Part shown: in pieces, positions 23,914 to 36,500 of the stretch
How the letters are laid out: every line of letters begins with the position of its first letter
Position numbering within the stretch: the first letter of the stretch is position 1
DNA from: an uncultured Eubacteriales bacterium
GTDB taxonomy: Bacteria; Bacillota; Clostridia; Oscillospirales; Oscillospiraceae
Direction: 5' to 3'
NCBI GenBank assembly: GCA_900549485.1
Contig: UROG01000022.1
Coordinates: forward strand, 1 to 40,124
DNA: 40,124 nt
Notes under the pieces: model-generated
The model's database searches: none
Told to the model about the DNA's origin: nothing
The model's input: only the letters and a program-made list of their open reading frames with translations
Translations under genes and position numbers: made by a program

Positions 23914-25002
23914 TTACAGTAATGATGTAAAAAGCTTTTCCAGCTTATATCTGTCCATTTTCACAGGGTTGAACTGCATCAGCGGCTGTTTTTCACATTC
24001 GGCGGCAAGCTCCGGAATGTCAACATCCCCAAATTCGCTCAGCCTTGTATGCAATCCCGCTATCGCCTGATAGCGTCTGACCGTGCTGATAAGCTCATCC
24101 GTTCCGCGCAGACCGATCTCCGTGCAGATGCTTTCCATGCGCTCATCGGAGTTTATCGCGATAAACTCCGGCAATGTAAAGGCGCAGGCTTCGCCGTGCG
24201 GCATATGCAGCATTTCTGTCAGAGGATAGCTGCATGCGTGGACACCTGCGTTCTTCGTCTGCGAAAACGCTATCCCCGCCATCATTGACGCATATGACAT
24301 TCCGATTCTCGCCTCAATATTCGTACCGTCAATAAATGCCTTTTCCAGATTCCGCACAGAATACCGCAGCGCTCTTTCGGCATAGATATCACTCATAGTC
24401 TGGTGCCTTACACTCCAGATTGCTTCCAGCGCGTGAGTCATCGCGTCAAGCCCAGTGACCATGGTCGTACGCGGATTCATCGACAGCGTGAGCTCCGGGT
24501 CTATCAGCGCCGCTTTTGCCTGAAAGAAGTCGGAGAAAAGCGTCTTTTTTTCTCCGTTGACGGTAATGACCGCCGCCTTGGACATTTCGCTTCCCGTTCC
24601 GGATGTCGTTGGTACAGCAATGAGCGCGATCCCGTTTGCGGGAATATCTGTCCCGTGAAAATATACATCCGCATCCAGCGTGGAATTGACGATCGCCGAC
24701 GCCATTTTTCCGGTATCTATGACGCTACCGCCGCCGATAGCAATAATACATCCGGCTTTGCATCTCCTTGCCGTCGCCGCAAGTTCCGCAACACCCTGAA
24801 GCGCCGGATCGGATTTAATATCCGCGTATACATCTTTGATTTGAGTTGAGCTTTCGCAAAGCTCTCCGGCTTTTTCTTTAAAATGAGCGCCGCACGCAAT
24901 GACAGCTGAGCTGAAACCATATTCCTTCAACAGCCCCGGCAATTGCGATATGGCGCCGCAGCCGTACACTATACGTGTCGGCATACAAAAGCTTTTTATC
25001 AT
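23914..25002 (-). CDS. Iron-containing alcohol dehydrogenase
   Basis: A 362-residue group III (Fe2+-dependent) alcohol dehydrogenase. The NAD(P)-binding GGGSVIDTGK is near 90-99, followed by PTTSGTGSE. Iron ligands are visible as the Asp and His of GLDAMTHALEA, the His of HACSYPL and the His of MPHGEA. The ATG at 25002 is chosen because GGGAG is six bases upstream; an ATG at 25023 overlaps the E2 stop (ATGA) and is also possible. It sits between E2 and E3 genes, an unusual place, so it most likely supplies or uses a metabolite of this complex. Its alcohol substrate is unknown; butanediol, glycerol-like diols and dihydroxypropanesulfonate are used by relatives. Confidence 0.9.
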   Translation of the reverse strand: MIKSFCMPTRIVYGCGAISQLPGLLKEYGFSSAVIACGAHFKEKAGELCESSTQIKDVYADIKSDPALQGVAELAATARRCKAGCIIAIGGGSVIDTGKMASAIVNSTLDADVYFHGTDIPANGIALIAVPTTSGTGSEMSKAAVITVNGEKKTLFSDFFQAKAALIDPELTLSMNPRTTMVTGLDAMTHALEAIWSVRHQTMSDIYAERALRYSVRNLEKAFIDGTNIEARIGMSYASMMAGIAFSQTKNAGVHACSYPLTEMLHMPHGEACAFTLPEFIAINSDERMESICTEIGLRGTDELISTVRRYQAIAGLHTRLSEFGDVDIPELAAECEKQPLMQFNPVKMDRYKLEKLFTSLL

Positions 25003-25019
25003 ATCGTTCTCCCGTCTGG

Positions 25020-26213
25020 TCATTCAAGCATCATTGAGGGATCGTTCAGATATTCGCTGATAGTCTTCAGCAGTTTTGCCGCGGCAGCGCCGTCAAAAAC
25101 CGCGTGGTCGAAATTGAGTGCGACACGCATCACGTGATGTACTGAAATATTATCGTCATCATCGACCACAGGCGCTTTTTTCATGCATCCGATACCGAGG
25201 ATAAAACACTCGCTGCCGTTGATAATGGGGTTGAAATCCTCCACGCCGAACATACCGAGATTGGTGATTGTAAACGTTCCTCCCGACATTTCGGCGGCGG
25301 AGAGTTTTCCGGATTTCGCTTTATCCACGATCTCTTCAAAGTTTTCCGCGATCTCAAGCACACCCTTTTTATCCATATTTCTTATAACCGGGACAAGCAG
25401 GCCGCGTTCGGTGTCAACCGCAACGCCGATATTGATATCGTCCATAACATAATACCCGTCCTCGGCTGTAACAGCGTTCATCTCCTTATGCGCTTTGAGC
25501 GCCTGTGCGCACGCCTTTGCTATTATCTCGTTGTAGCCGACCTTTCTCTTCACCTTCATCTTGTTTCTGAAAGCGATAAGGTTTTCGCAGTCTATCGTGC
25601 AGGCAAGTGAAACTCTCGGTTTTTCTCCTGCGCTTGTGCGCATATTCTTGGCTATTACCTTGCGCATATGCGAATACGGCACAAATTTGCTTCCGGATGC
25701 TTCCTGACTTTCCACAGTCTGCTTTGCCTGCTCAGCAGCCCTGAGAACGTCCTTTTTTACTATCCTTTTCCCGTTTTCTGCCGGGTGCACCATATTCAGC
25801 GATATATGAAGCTCCTTCGCCGCTTTCCTTGCCAGCGGCGAGATACGCAGCCGATCGCCGCTCTGTACTTTGGCGGCAGGTGAAGCGGCGATCTGCGCGG
25901 CAGGAGCCAATGTTGGTGCATCCGGCTGCGTCTGAGCCGACTCCTGCGTCTGAGCGTCCTCTTTATATTCCTCTCCCTCATCGACCAGAACGGCAATTCT
26001 GCCCTGACAGGGAACGATATCGCCAACATCGGCAAGCAGCTTATAAACTATGCCGCTCTCTGTAGCAAATATATCCTGAATAGCCTTGTCTGTCTCGGCA
26101 CGGAGAACGATATCATCCTTTTTCACAGTATCTCCAGGCTTTACAAGCCACTCCGCTATCACGCCTTCCTCCATATTCATCCCTATTTTGGGAAGCACCA
26201 AAAACTTAGCCAT
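25020..26213 (-). CDS. 2-oxoacid dehydrogenase E2 (dihydrolipoyl acyltransferase)
   Basis: A 397-residue core subunit. A single lipoyl domain occupies residues 1-80, with the lipoylated Lys43 in ETDKA. An Ala/Gln/Pro-rich linker leads to a peripheral-subunit-binding domain near 115-155 (ISPLARKAAKEL). The acyltransferase domain ends with NFDHAVFDGAAAAK, which carries the catalytic HxxxDG. The second residue block IGMNMEEG is as in pyruvate and acetoin dehydrogenases. ATG with GAGGTG seven bases upstream; 11 bases after E1 beta. Confidence 0.93.
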   Translation of the reverse strand: MAKFLVLPKIGMNMEEGVIAEWLVKPGDTVKKDDIVLRAETDKAIQDIFATESGIVYKLLADVGDIVPCQGRIAVLVDEGEEYKEDAQTQESAQTQPDAPTLAPAAQIAASPAAKVQSGDRLRISPLARKAAKELHISLNMVHPAENGKRIVKKDVLRAAEQAKQTVESQEASGSKFVPYSHMRKVIAKNMRTSAGEKPRVSLACTIDCENLIAFRNKMKVKRKVGYNEIIAKACAQALKAHKEMNAVTAEDGYYVMDDINIGVAVDTERGLLVPVIRNMDKKGVLEIAENFEEIVDKAKSGKLSAAEMSGGTFTITNLGMFGVEDFNPIINGSECFILGIGCMKKAPVVDDDDNISVHHVMRVALNFDHAVFDGAAAAKLLKTISEYLNDPSMMLE

Positions 26214-26224
26214 ATTTAATCACC

Positions 26225-27205
26225 TCAATCGTCGGACATTACTCTGTGAACGGTTTCAATAATATCGTTCACATTCGGAAGGACCGCTTTTTCCAGAATC
26301 TCGCTGTAAGGCGTTGGGATATTCTTTGCACCTACTCTGAGCGGAGGCGCGTCGAGATAGTCAAAAGCGCGCTCGGATATCTCCGCAATAATATCGCCGC
26401 CCATACCGCCGCGTTTTGCTGCCTCGTGTGCCACAACTATTCTGCCTGTTTTTTTCAGCGACGCTATGACCGTATCGTAATCAAGCGGCAGCAGAGATCG
26501 CAGATCCACGATCTCACATGATATTCCCTCGGTCTGGAGCATTTCCGCAGCCTTTGTGCAAACGTTTACCATACTTGAATAAGTAACGATCGTCACGCTC
26601 TCACCTTCTCTTTTTATATCGGCCTTTCCGAGCGGAATGATGTATTCCTCATCAGGAACCTCGCCTTTGACGGAATAGCAGGTCTTGTTTTCAAAGAAAA
26701 TGACGGGATTGTCGTCGCGTATCGCGGCTTTCAGCATTCCCTTGCAGTCCTTCGGCGTATAGGGGGCAACTACTTTAAGCCCCGGGATATGGTTGAACCA
26801 TGCCTCAAGCGACTGGCTGTGCTGTGCCGCCTGACCTACCCCCGCGCCCATCGGCACACGGATGACCAACGGCATATTTACCTTGCCGCCGAACATGTAG
26901 CGCATTTTTGCGGCCATATTGATGATCTGGTCGGTCGCGAGCGTAATCCAGTCGCAGAACATTATCTCTACTATCGGTCTCATGCCGGTGGCCGCCGCGC
27001 CGACGCCCATACCGGTAAATGCCGGTTCGGAAATCGGCGTGTCGATCACGCGGTCATATCCGTATTTTTTTGCAAGACCCATCGTGACTCCGAAAGGATT
27101 GCCCTTCAGGCCTACGTCACAGCCCATGATGATGACGTTCGGGTCTCTTGCCATTTCTTCATCCATCGCCTCATTGAGTGCTTCTCTGACAGTTTTAATG
27201 CTCAT
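26225..27205 (-). CDS. 2-oxoacid dehydrogenase E1 beta subunit
   Basis: A 326-residue beta subunit of a thiamine-diphosphate E1 of the pyruvate/acetoin dehydrogenase group. It starts with ALNEAMDEEMARDPNVIIMG, has the GVGAAATGMRPIVEIMF segment and the conserved HSQSLEAWFNHIPGLKVVAPYTPKD (in pieces here: QHSQSLE and VVAPYTPKD). ATG with GGGAGG seven bases upstream; 13 bases after E1 alpha. An AAACGTTT site lies inside the gene at 26560-26567. Confidence 0.94.
   Translation of the reverse strand: MSIKTVREALNEAMDEEMARDPNVIIMGCDVGLKGNPFGVTMGLAKKYGYDRVIDTPISEPAFTGMGVGAAATGMRPIVEIMFCDWITLATDQIINMAAKMRYMFGGKVNMPLVIRVPMGAGVGQAAQHSQSLEAWFNHIPGLKVVAPYTPKDCKGMLKAAIRDDNPVIFFENKTCYSVKGEVPDEEYIIPLGKADIKREGESVTIVTYSSMVNVCTKAAEMLQTEGISCEIVDLRSLLPLDYDTVIASLKKTGRIVVAHEAAKRGGMGGDIIAEISERAFDYLDAPPLRVGAKNIPTPYSEILEKAVLPNVNDIIETVHRVMSDD
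26557..26570. promoter_or_regulatory. cre-like or LacI-like palindrome inside E1 beta
   Basis: TGCAAACGTTTACC differs from the CcpA cre consensus (TGNAANCGNWWNCA) only at the last base, and shares GCAAACGTTT with the two operators of operon 1. An intragenic cre could act as a roadblock. One such match in 40 kb could also be chance. Confidence 0.35.
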
Positions 27206-27218
27206 TGCCTTGCCTCCC

Positions 27219-28274
27219 TTATTCGATTATTTCGCCGTTGGCATAGATATCCTTATAAAGCGTATCAAGATCGGGATCATGGCATTCGTTCTCGGCATAC
27301 TCAACCGCCTTCGCGATCTCTTCACGCGCACGCTCATGTATCGCCTCAGCCTCCTCTTTATCCACGCCGTTTTCTTCGAGAAAGTCCTTCATTCTGATTA
27401 TAGGCTCGACATTATAAAGTACGCTTATTTCCTCAATGTCCTCCTTGGTGCGGTAAACCTGGTCGTCACCCACATGGTGGCCGAGCATACGCATATATTT
27501 CGCTTCGATCAGCGTGGGGCCTTCTCCGGCGCGTGCACGTTCTACAGCCGTTAAGACTGCATTGTACACGTCAAAGACATTCAGTCCGTCAACCTGAACG
27601 CCGGGAACGCCGAAGCCCGCCGCCCTCTTGTAAATATCGGGTTCTTTAGTTACACGGTTGAAATTTGTTCCGATTGCCCACTGATTGCACTCACACAGGA
27701 ATATGACCGGCAGCTCCCATGCCGCCGCCATATTCAGGCTTTCATAAAACGCCCCCTGATTTGAGCCTCCGTCGCCGAAAAAGCAGAGCGAGACCCTGTC
27801 GTTCTTCTGAAGCTTCGCTGAAAGAGCCGCGCCCGTCGCCGGGGCTATCCCGCTGCCGACGATGCCGGTCGCGCCGAGGATGCCATTATCAACATCGGCA
27901 ATATGCATTGAGCCGCCTTTGCCGTTATTATATCCCTCCACCTTGCCGAAAAGCTCTGCAAACATTCTCTTGGGATCGCCGCCGCGCGCAAGCACATGGC
28001 CATGGCCGCGGTGCGTGCTGGTGATATAGCTTCCATCAGGCAGTGCCGTGCAGGCTCCCACGGCAATAGCCTCGGCATAGTAATAGGCATGGCACAGCCC
28101 TCGTATTTTACCGGCTCTCCACAGATCCTTTACGTGCATCTCAAATTCGCGTATGATGCACATCCGGTAGAGCATCTCTTTGCAATCGTCCATCGAAAGG
28201 CTATCCGGCTTTTTCATCTCCGGGTCATAGCACGGGATCTGCTTCCTGATTTTCTCAATGTCAACAGTACTCAT
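27219..28274 (-). CDS. 2-oxoacid dehydrogenase E1 alpha subunit (AcoA/PdhA-like)
   Basis: A 351-residue alpha subunit of a thiamine-diphosphate E1, with the cofactor motif CFFGDGGSNQGAFYESLN and later the Asn of CECNQW. THRGHGH and GKGGSMHIAD are typical of acetoin and pyruvate dehydrogenases; I cannot tell which 2-oxo or diketone substrate is used. The ATG at 28274 has AAAGGAG upstream and gives a normal start; the open frame to 28352 crosses the promoter and is not used. It is the first gene of operon 2. Confidence 0.93.
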   Translation of the reverse strand: MSTVDIEKIRKQIPCYDPEMKKPDSLSMDDCKEMLYRMCIIREFEMHVKDLWRAGKIRGLCHAYYYAEAIAVGACTALPDGSYITSTHRGHGHVLARGGDPKRMFAELFGKVEGYNNGKGGSMHIADVDNGILGATGIVGSGIAPATGAALSAKLQKNDRVSLCFFGDGGSNQGAFYESLNMAAAWELPVIFLCECNQWAIGTNFNRVTKEPDIYKRAAGFGVPGVQVDGLNVFDVYNAVLTAVERARAGEGPTLIEAKYMRMLGHHVGDDQVYRTKEDIEEISVLYNVEPIIRMKDFLEENGVDKEEAEAIHERAREEIAKAVEYAENECHDPDLDTLYKDIYANGEIIE

Positions 28275-28288
28275 ATTTGCTCCTTTAT

Positions 28289-28300
28289 CCAAATTTTTGG
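28289..28300. promoter_or_regulatory. Putative operator A of operon 2 (CCAAATTTTTGG)
   Basis: Near-palindromic 12-mer followed by CT. It lies in the leader, about 37 bases downstream of the predicted start of operon 2 and 15 bases before the E1 alpha start codon. The same CCAAATTTTTGGCT string recurs 97 bp away. Confidence 0.65.
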
Positions 28301-28342
28301 CTAACATATATGCACTAAACTCGACAAATATCTGCATATCTA

Positions 28343-28371
28343 TAATTATCACCCCACATTGGTAATGTCAA
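28343..28371 (-). promoter_or_regulatory. Promoter of the dehydrogenase operon
   Basis: On the - strand, perfect -35 TTGACA (28366-28371), 17-bp spacer and -10 TAATTA (28343-28348). The predicted start is near 28336. Operator B lies just upstream of the -35 and operator A within the transcribed leader. Confidence 0.75.
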
Positions 28372-28385
28372 GTCATTTGCGTATT

Positions 28386-28397
28386 CCAAATTTTTGG
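28386..28397. promoter_or_regulatory. Putative operator B, shared by divergent promoters (CCAAATTTTTGG)
   Basis: Same 14-base string as operator A. It abuts the -35 box (28399) of the divergent LacI gene and sits 15 bp behind the -35 box of operon 2, so one bound repressor could affect both promoters. Confidence 0.68.
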
Positions 28398-28398
28398 C

Positions 28399-28426
28399 TT
28401 GACATTTTTGGTGAAAATGATAATCT
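28399..28426 (+). promoter_or_regulatory. Promoter of the divergent LacI gene
   Basis: -35 TTGACA (28399-28404), 16-bp spacer, -10 TAATCT (28421-28426). The predicted start is near 28433, 26 bases before the LacI start codon. Confidence 0.65.
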
Positions 28427-28458
28427 GTTATATAAAAGCTTAGCGGGAGTAGAAAAAG

Positions 28459-29505
28459 ATGAAAATAAAAATGGCTGATATTGCAGAGCTGTCGGGCGTG
28501 TCGGTTTCTACCGTTTCACGTGCGCTCAGAAACGAAAGTGACCGTCCGGTTTCCCCTGAGACAGCGTCGCGCATTTTTGAGGCAGCAGAAAAATTAGGCT
28601 ATCTCTCCAGCTTTCCCTACGCGTCCGGCTTCAAGTCCAAGAACTCCGATCCGCCGGGGACGCTCGTCTGTATCCTCACTTCGCATTTTGACACCTACGA
28701 CGATTACTTTTTTATGCAGATGCTCGCCGGTATAAACGCAGAAGCAGAGCGCCTGAATTACCGCGTTACGCACAATTACGCCGCTTCCGATTACGGCAGT
28801 GAGCATGTTCTCAATCAGCTGTCCGCCGGAAAATTTGACGGAGTGATCCTGCTTGGCAGATATGACAAAAAGACACTAAACGAGTTAGTGTCTTTGTCGG
28901 ATAACATGGTCTATTCGGGTTTGAACAGGCTCAATATCGGGATCGACGAAGTAATATGCGACGCCTACGGCGCGATTTCGTCGCTGACAGCACATCTGAT
29001 AAATACCGGATGCAGAAATATTGGCTATATCGGCGCTATTCCGGAGAAGCGCAGCGGCATCGTCAACGAGCACAGGTTCAAAGCCTTCTGCGATGCAATG
29101 ACGCTTGGAGGAATGCGCGTCAATGACGCTCTCTGCATCGATATAGAGCCGGGGATGGACAGCGGGTATCTTGCCGCACTCAATATGATACATGGGAAGG
29201 CACCGATCGACGCCATTGTATGCGCCAACGACACAACAGCGCTGGGTGTTATCAGGGCGCTGAACGAAGAGGGCATAAAAATTCCCGATGAAATTTCGGT
29301 GGTCGGAATGGGCTTTGACAATTCCGAAATGGGCGAATACATGACGCCGAAATTGACGACCGCTGATATGCAGCTGAAGGAGATAGGCCGTTTTGCGGTA
29401 AAAGTCCTTGTTGACAGGATAGAGGGGTACCATAATATTCCTGTGACAACACTTCTGCCCTACAAGCTTGTCATCCGCGGCAGCAGCCGTGACGCACCGG
29501 TTTGA
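28459..29505 (+). CDS. LacI-family transcriptional regulator (operon 2)
   Basis: A 348-residue repressor with N-terminal helix-turn-helix MADIAELSGVSVSTVSRAL (residues 5-23) and a periplasmic-binding-protein-like effector domain (VCANDTTALGVIRALNEEGI, then GMGFDNSEMGEYMTPKLTT). It resembles the LacI protein of operon 1 in the core (same FDN/DDV...Y.MP.LTT element) and may be a distant paralogue sensing a related ligand. It is divergent from the dehydrogenase operon with operators between them, the usual layout for a local repressor. ATG with GGGAG about ten bases upstream. Confidence 0.9.
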   Translation: MKIKMADIAELSGVSVSTVSRALRNESDRPVSPETASRIFEAAEKLGYLSSFPYASGFKSKNSDPPGTLVCILTSHFDTYDDYFFMQMLAGINAEAERLNYRVTHNYAASDYGSEHVLNQLSAGKFDGVILLGRYDKKTLNELVSLSDNMVYSGLNRLNIGIDEVICDAYGAISSLTAHLINTGCRNIGYIGAIPEKRSGIVNEHRFKAFCDAMTLGGMRVNDALCIDIEPGMDSGYLAALNMIHGKAPIDAIVCANDTTALGVIRALNEEGIKIPDEISVVGMGFDNSEMGEYMTPKLTTADMQLKEIGRFAVKVLVDRIEGYHNIPVTTLLPYKLVIRGSSRDAPV

Positions 29506-29575
29506 TCTGCATCCGTTTTGTCCCTGCTTTCAGGAAGTCTGTATGCCGACAGTCGGGTTTAAACGGTTCTAAAAT

Positions 29576-29624
29576 AAATGTTGGGTGTGTCGCATCCTCG
29601 CCGGATGTGCCGCACCCAACATTT
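29576..29624. repeat. Dispersed two-part palindrome, copy 2
   Basis: The outer 12-bp stem AAATGTTGGGTG/CACCCAACATTT (29576-29587 with 29613-29624) encloses an inner CATCC/GGATG stem (29593-29597 with 29603-29607). It matches copy 1 at 1164-1226 in outer stem, inner stem and spacing, but not in the loop. It lies downstream of the LacI gene and could end its transcript. Confidence 0.8.
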
Positions 29625-29640
29625 GACAGAGAGCAAAAAA

Positions 29641-29781
29641 GGGCTGTCTCAAAATAGAATTTTCTAAAAATCAGCTCAACAATAAAGCCGTGAAAATCCG
29701 ATAGAAACTGGATTTTCACGGCTTTATCTAACTTTTGAAAAGGGGGGCTATTCTCTTACAATTCGCATTTTGAGACAGCCC
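29641..29781. mobile_element. MITE-like element with 15-bp terminal inverted repeats
   Basis: A 141-bp unit bounded by perfect inverted repeats GGGCTGTCTCAAAAT (29641-29655) and ATTTTGAGACAGCCC (29767-29781). Inside is a perfect 18-bp stem (29682-29699 with 29710-29727) with a 10-base loop. It has no reading frame. From memory, GGGCTGTCTCAAAA-type ends are found on IS1182- or IS5-like elements, which may mobilise it; no transposase is in the window. Its right half (29739-29785) also forms a GGGGCT/AGCCCC stem followed by T on the - strand, so it may serve as the rpoC terminator. With copy 2 of the palindrome it fills the 300-base gap 29506-29805. Confidence 0.75.
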
Positions 29782-29805
29782 CTTTTGTTTGCGTTTAGTT
29801 GCTGA

Positions 29806-33548
<3,743 letters not shown>

Positions 33549-33549
<1 letters not shown>

Positions 33550-36500
33550 CACATATCCTCCTCAGAATCAAAATTCATATCGGACGAGGCAAAATCCGCC
33601 TCATCTGCGTCGTCGCCGAATTCATCGGCATCGGCGGAAGCAAAGCCGTCGGAATCCTCTTCGGCGTCCTCAATGCTATATCCGCCCGCTTCCATCTCGC
33701 TGTCGTCGGGCGCGTAGATCTCGTCCTTCATGTCAGGAATGAAATCATCATCGTCATCGTCCTTAAGCTCTATCTCCCCGCCGTCCTTATCAAGAACGCG
33801 GATGTCAAGGCAGAGCGACTGAAGCTCCTTGATAAGAACCTTGAACGATTCAGGCACACCGGGCTGCGGGATGTTGTTGCCCTTTACTATGGCCTCGTAT
33901 GTCTTTACGCGGCCAGTGACATCGTCGGACTTGACGGTGAGTATTTCCTGAAGGGTATAGGCTGCGCCGTAAGCCTCAAGCGCCCAGACTTCCATTTCGC
34001 CGAAGCGCTGACCGCCGAACTGAGCTTTACCGCCCAGAGGCTGCTGTGTGACAAGGCTGTAAGGTCCTGTCGAACGGGCGTGTATCTTATCATCGACAAG
34101 GTGATGCAGCTTGAGGAAGTATACCCAGCCGACGGTGACGTCGTTATCAAACTTCTCGCCGGTACGGCCGTCGTACATAGCGCTCTTGCCGTCCTCGCGC
34201 AGGCCGGCCTGACGCAGAGTCTCGCGGATGGTAGTCTCGTTGGCGCCGTTGAATATAGGCGTTGCGACCTTCCAGCCGAGAGCAGCCGCCGCATAGCCGA
34301 GGTGAACCTCAAGGATCTGTCCGATGTTCATACGGGACGGGACGCCCAGAGGATTCAGAACGATATCCAGCGGGGTGCCGTCGGGCAGGTAAGGCATATC
34401 CTCACGCGGCAGGATGCGGGAAACGACGCCCTTATTGCCGTGACGGCCCGCCATCTTATCGCCGACGGATATCTTGCGCTTCTGCGCGATATAGACGCGG
34501 ACGACCTGATTTACGCCGGGGTTCATCTCGTCGCCGTTTTCGCGTGTGAAGACCTTGACGTCAACGATTATACCGTATTCGCCGTGCGGCACTTTGAGCG
34601 AGGTATCGCGTACTTCGCGCGCCTTTTCGCCGAATATCGCACGAAGCAGTCTCTCCTCTGCGGTGAGATCCGTCTCGCCCTTGGGAGTGACCTTGCCGAC
34701 AAGGATATCGCCCGCAGTGACTTCCGCGCCGACCATGATTATGCCGCGCTCGTCAAGGTACTTGAGAGCGTCGTCGCCGACGCCGGGGATATCGCGTGTG
34801 ATCTCCTCAGGTCCGAGCTTGGTATCACGTGCGTCGCACTCATACTCCTCAACATGGATTGAGGTGAACACATCGTCCATGACCATACGCTCGTTGAGCA
34901 GAACGGCGTCTTCGTAGTTATAGCCTTCCCAGTTCATGTAGCCGACAAGAATGTTCTTGCCGAGGGCTATCTCGCCCTGACTTGTACTTGGACCGTCGGC
35001 GAGGACGTCGCCCTTGCTGACCCTGTCTCCGACGGAGACGATGGGGCGCTGGTTGAAGCAGGTGCCCTGGTTGGAGCGGGAGAATTTTATAAGCTTGTAA
35101 TCCTTTATCTCACCGGCGTCATAGCGCACGGTGACATAGTTCGCATCAACTCTTGTGACAACGCCGTCGCCCTCGGCAAGGACGCAGACGCCGGAGTCAA
35201 CAGCGCATTTATGCTCAATACCGGTTGCGACGATAGGCGCCTGAGTAGTAAGCAGAGGCACCGCCTGACGCTGCATGTTCGCGCCCATCAAAGCGCGGTT
35301 GGCGTCGTCGTTTTCAAGGAACGGTATCATGGCGGTCGCTATGGAAACCATCATCTTCGGGCTGACGTCAACGTAATCAACATCTTCCCTGTTCACGGAA
35401 ACGGTATCGTTTCTGTGGCGGCAGGTAATGCGCTTGTTGATGAAGCAGCCGTTTTCGTCAACAGGCTCGGACGCCTGCGCGACGGTGAACTGATCTTCCT
35501 GATCGGCGGTCATATAGTCGATCTGGTCGGTCACGCGGCACTGGCTCTTATCGACCTTGCGGAAGGGAGCCACGAGGAAGCCGTATTCATTCGCCCTTGC
35601 ATAGGACGCAAGGTATGAGATAAGACCGATGTTGGGGCCTTCAGGAGTCTCTATCGGGCAGAGACGGCCATAGTGAGAATAGTGAACGTCGCGGACGTCG
35701 AAGGATGCGCGTTCTCTCGAAAGGCCGCCGGGGCCGAGAGCGGACATACGGCGCTTATGAGTAAGCTCGGACAGAGGGTTGGTCTGATCCATGAACTGTG
35801 AAAGCGGGGAGGAACCGAAAAATTCCTTGATAGATGCGGTCACAGGGCGGATATTGATAAGGCTCTGCGGCGTGACAATGTCCAAATCCTGCAAGGTCAT
35901 GCGCTCACGGATAACGCGCTCCATACGTGCGAAGCCGATACGGAACTGGTTCTGAAGAAGCTCACCCACGCATCTTACGCGGCGGTTGCCAAGGTGGTCG
36001 ATATCGTCGGCCTCGCCTATGCCGTGCGCAAGGCAGTTGAGATAGTTGACGGAGGAGAAAATATCGTCCGCAACAATGTGCTTGGGTATAAGGACATCAA
36101 TATTATTAATGATAGCCCGCTTGAGGGCATCGCCGGTAAACTGCTTCATAAGGTCGGCAAGAACGATCCCGCGGACCTTTTCCTTGACGCCTATCTCGGC
36201 AGGGTCAAAGTCAACATAGCGTGAAAGATCAACCATACCGTTGGAGAACACGCGCACAAGCTTGCCGTCAACATTGAGGAAAACATCGTTGACGCCGGCA
36301 TCGGCAATGACCTTTGCCTTGTCGCGGGTGACGATCTCGCCTGCGTCGGCGATCACTTCGCCGGTGAGAGGATCTGCGACAGGCTGTGCAAGCTCAAACC
36401 CTGCAATGCGCGGGAAGAGAGACAGCTTCTTGTTGAACTTATAGCGGCCGACATTGCTTATCTCATAGCGGCGGCGGTCATAGAACAGACCGTCCAGCAG

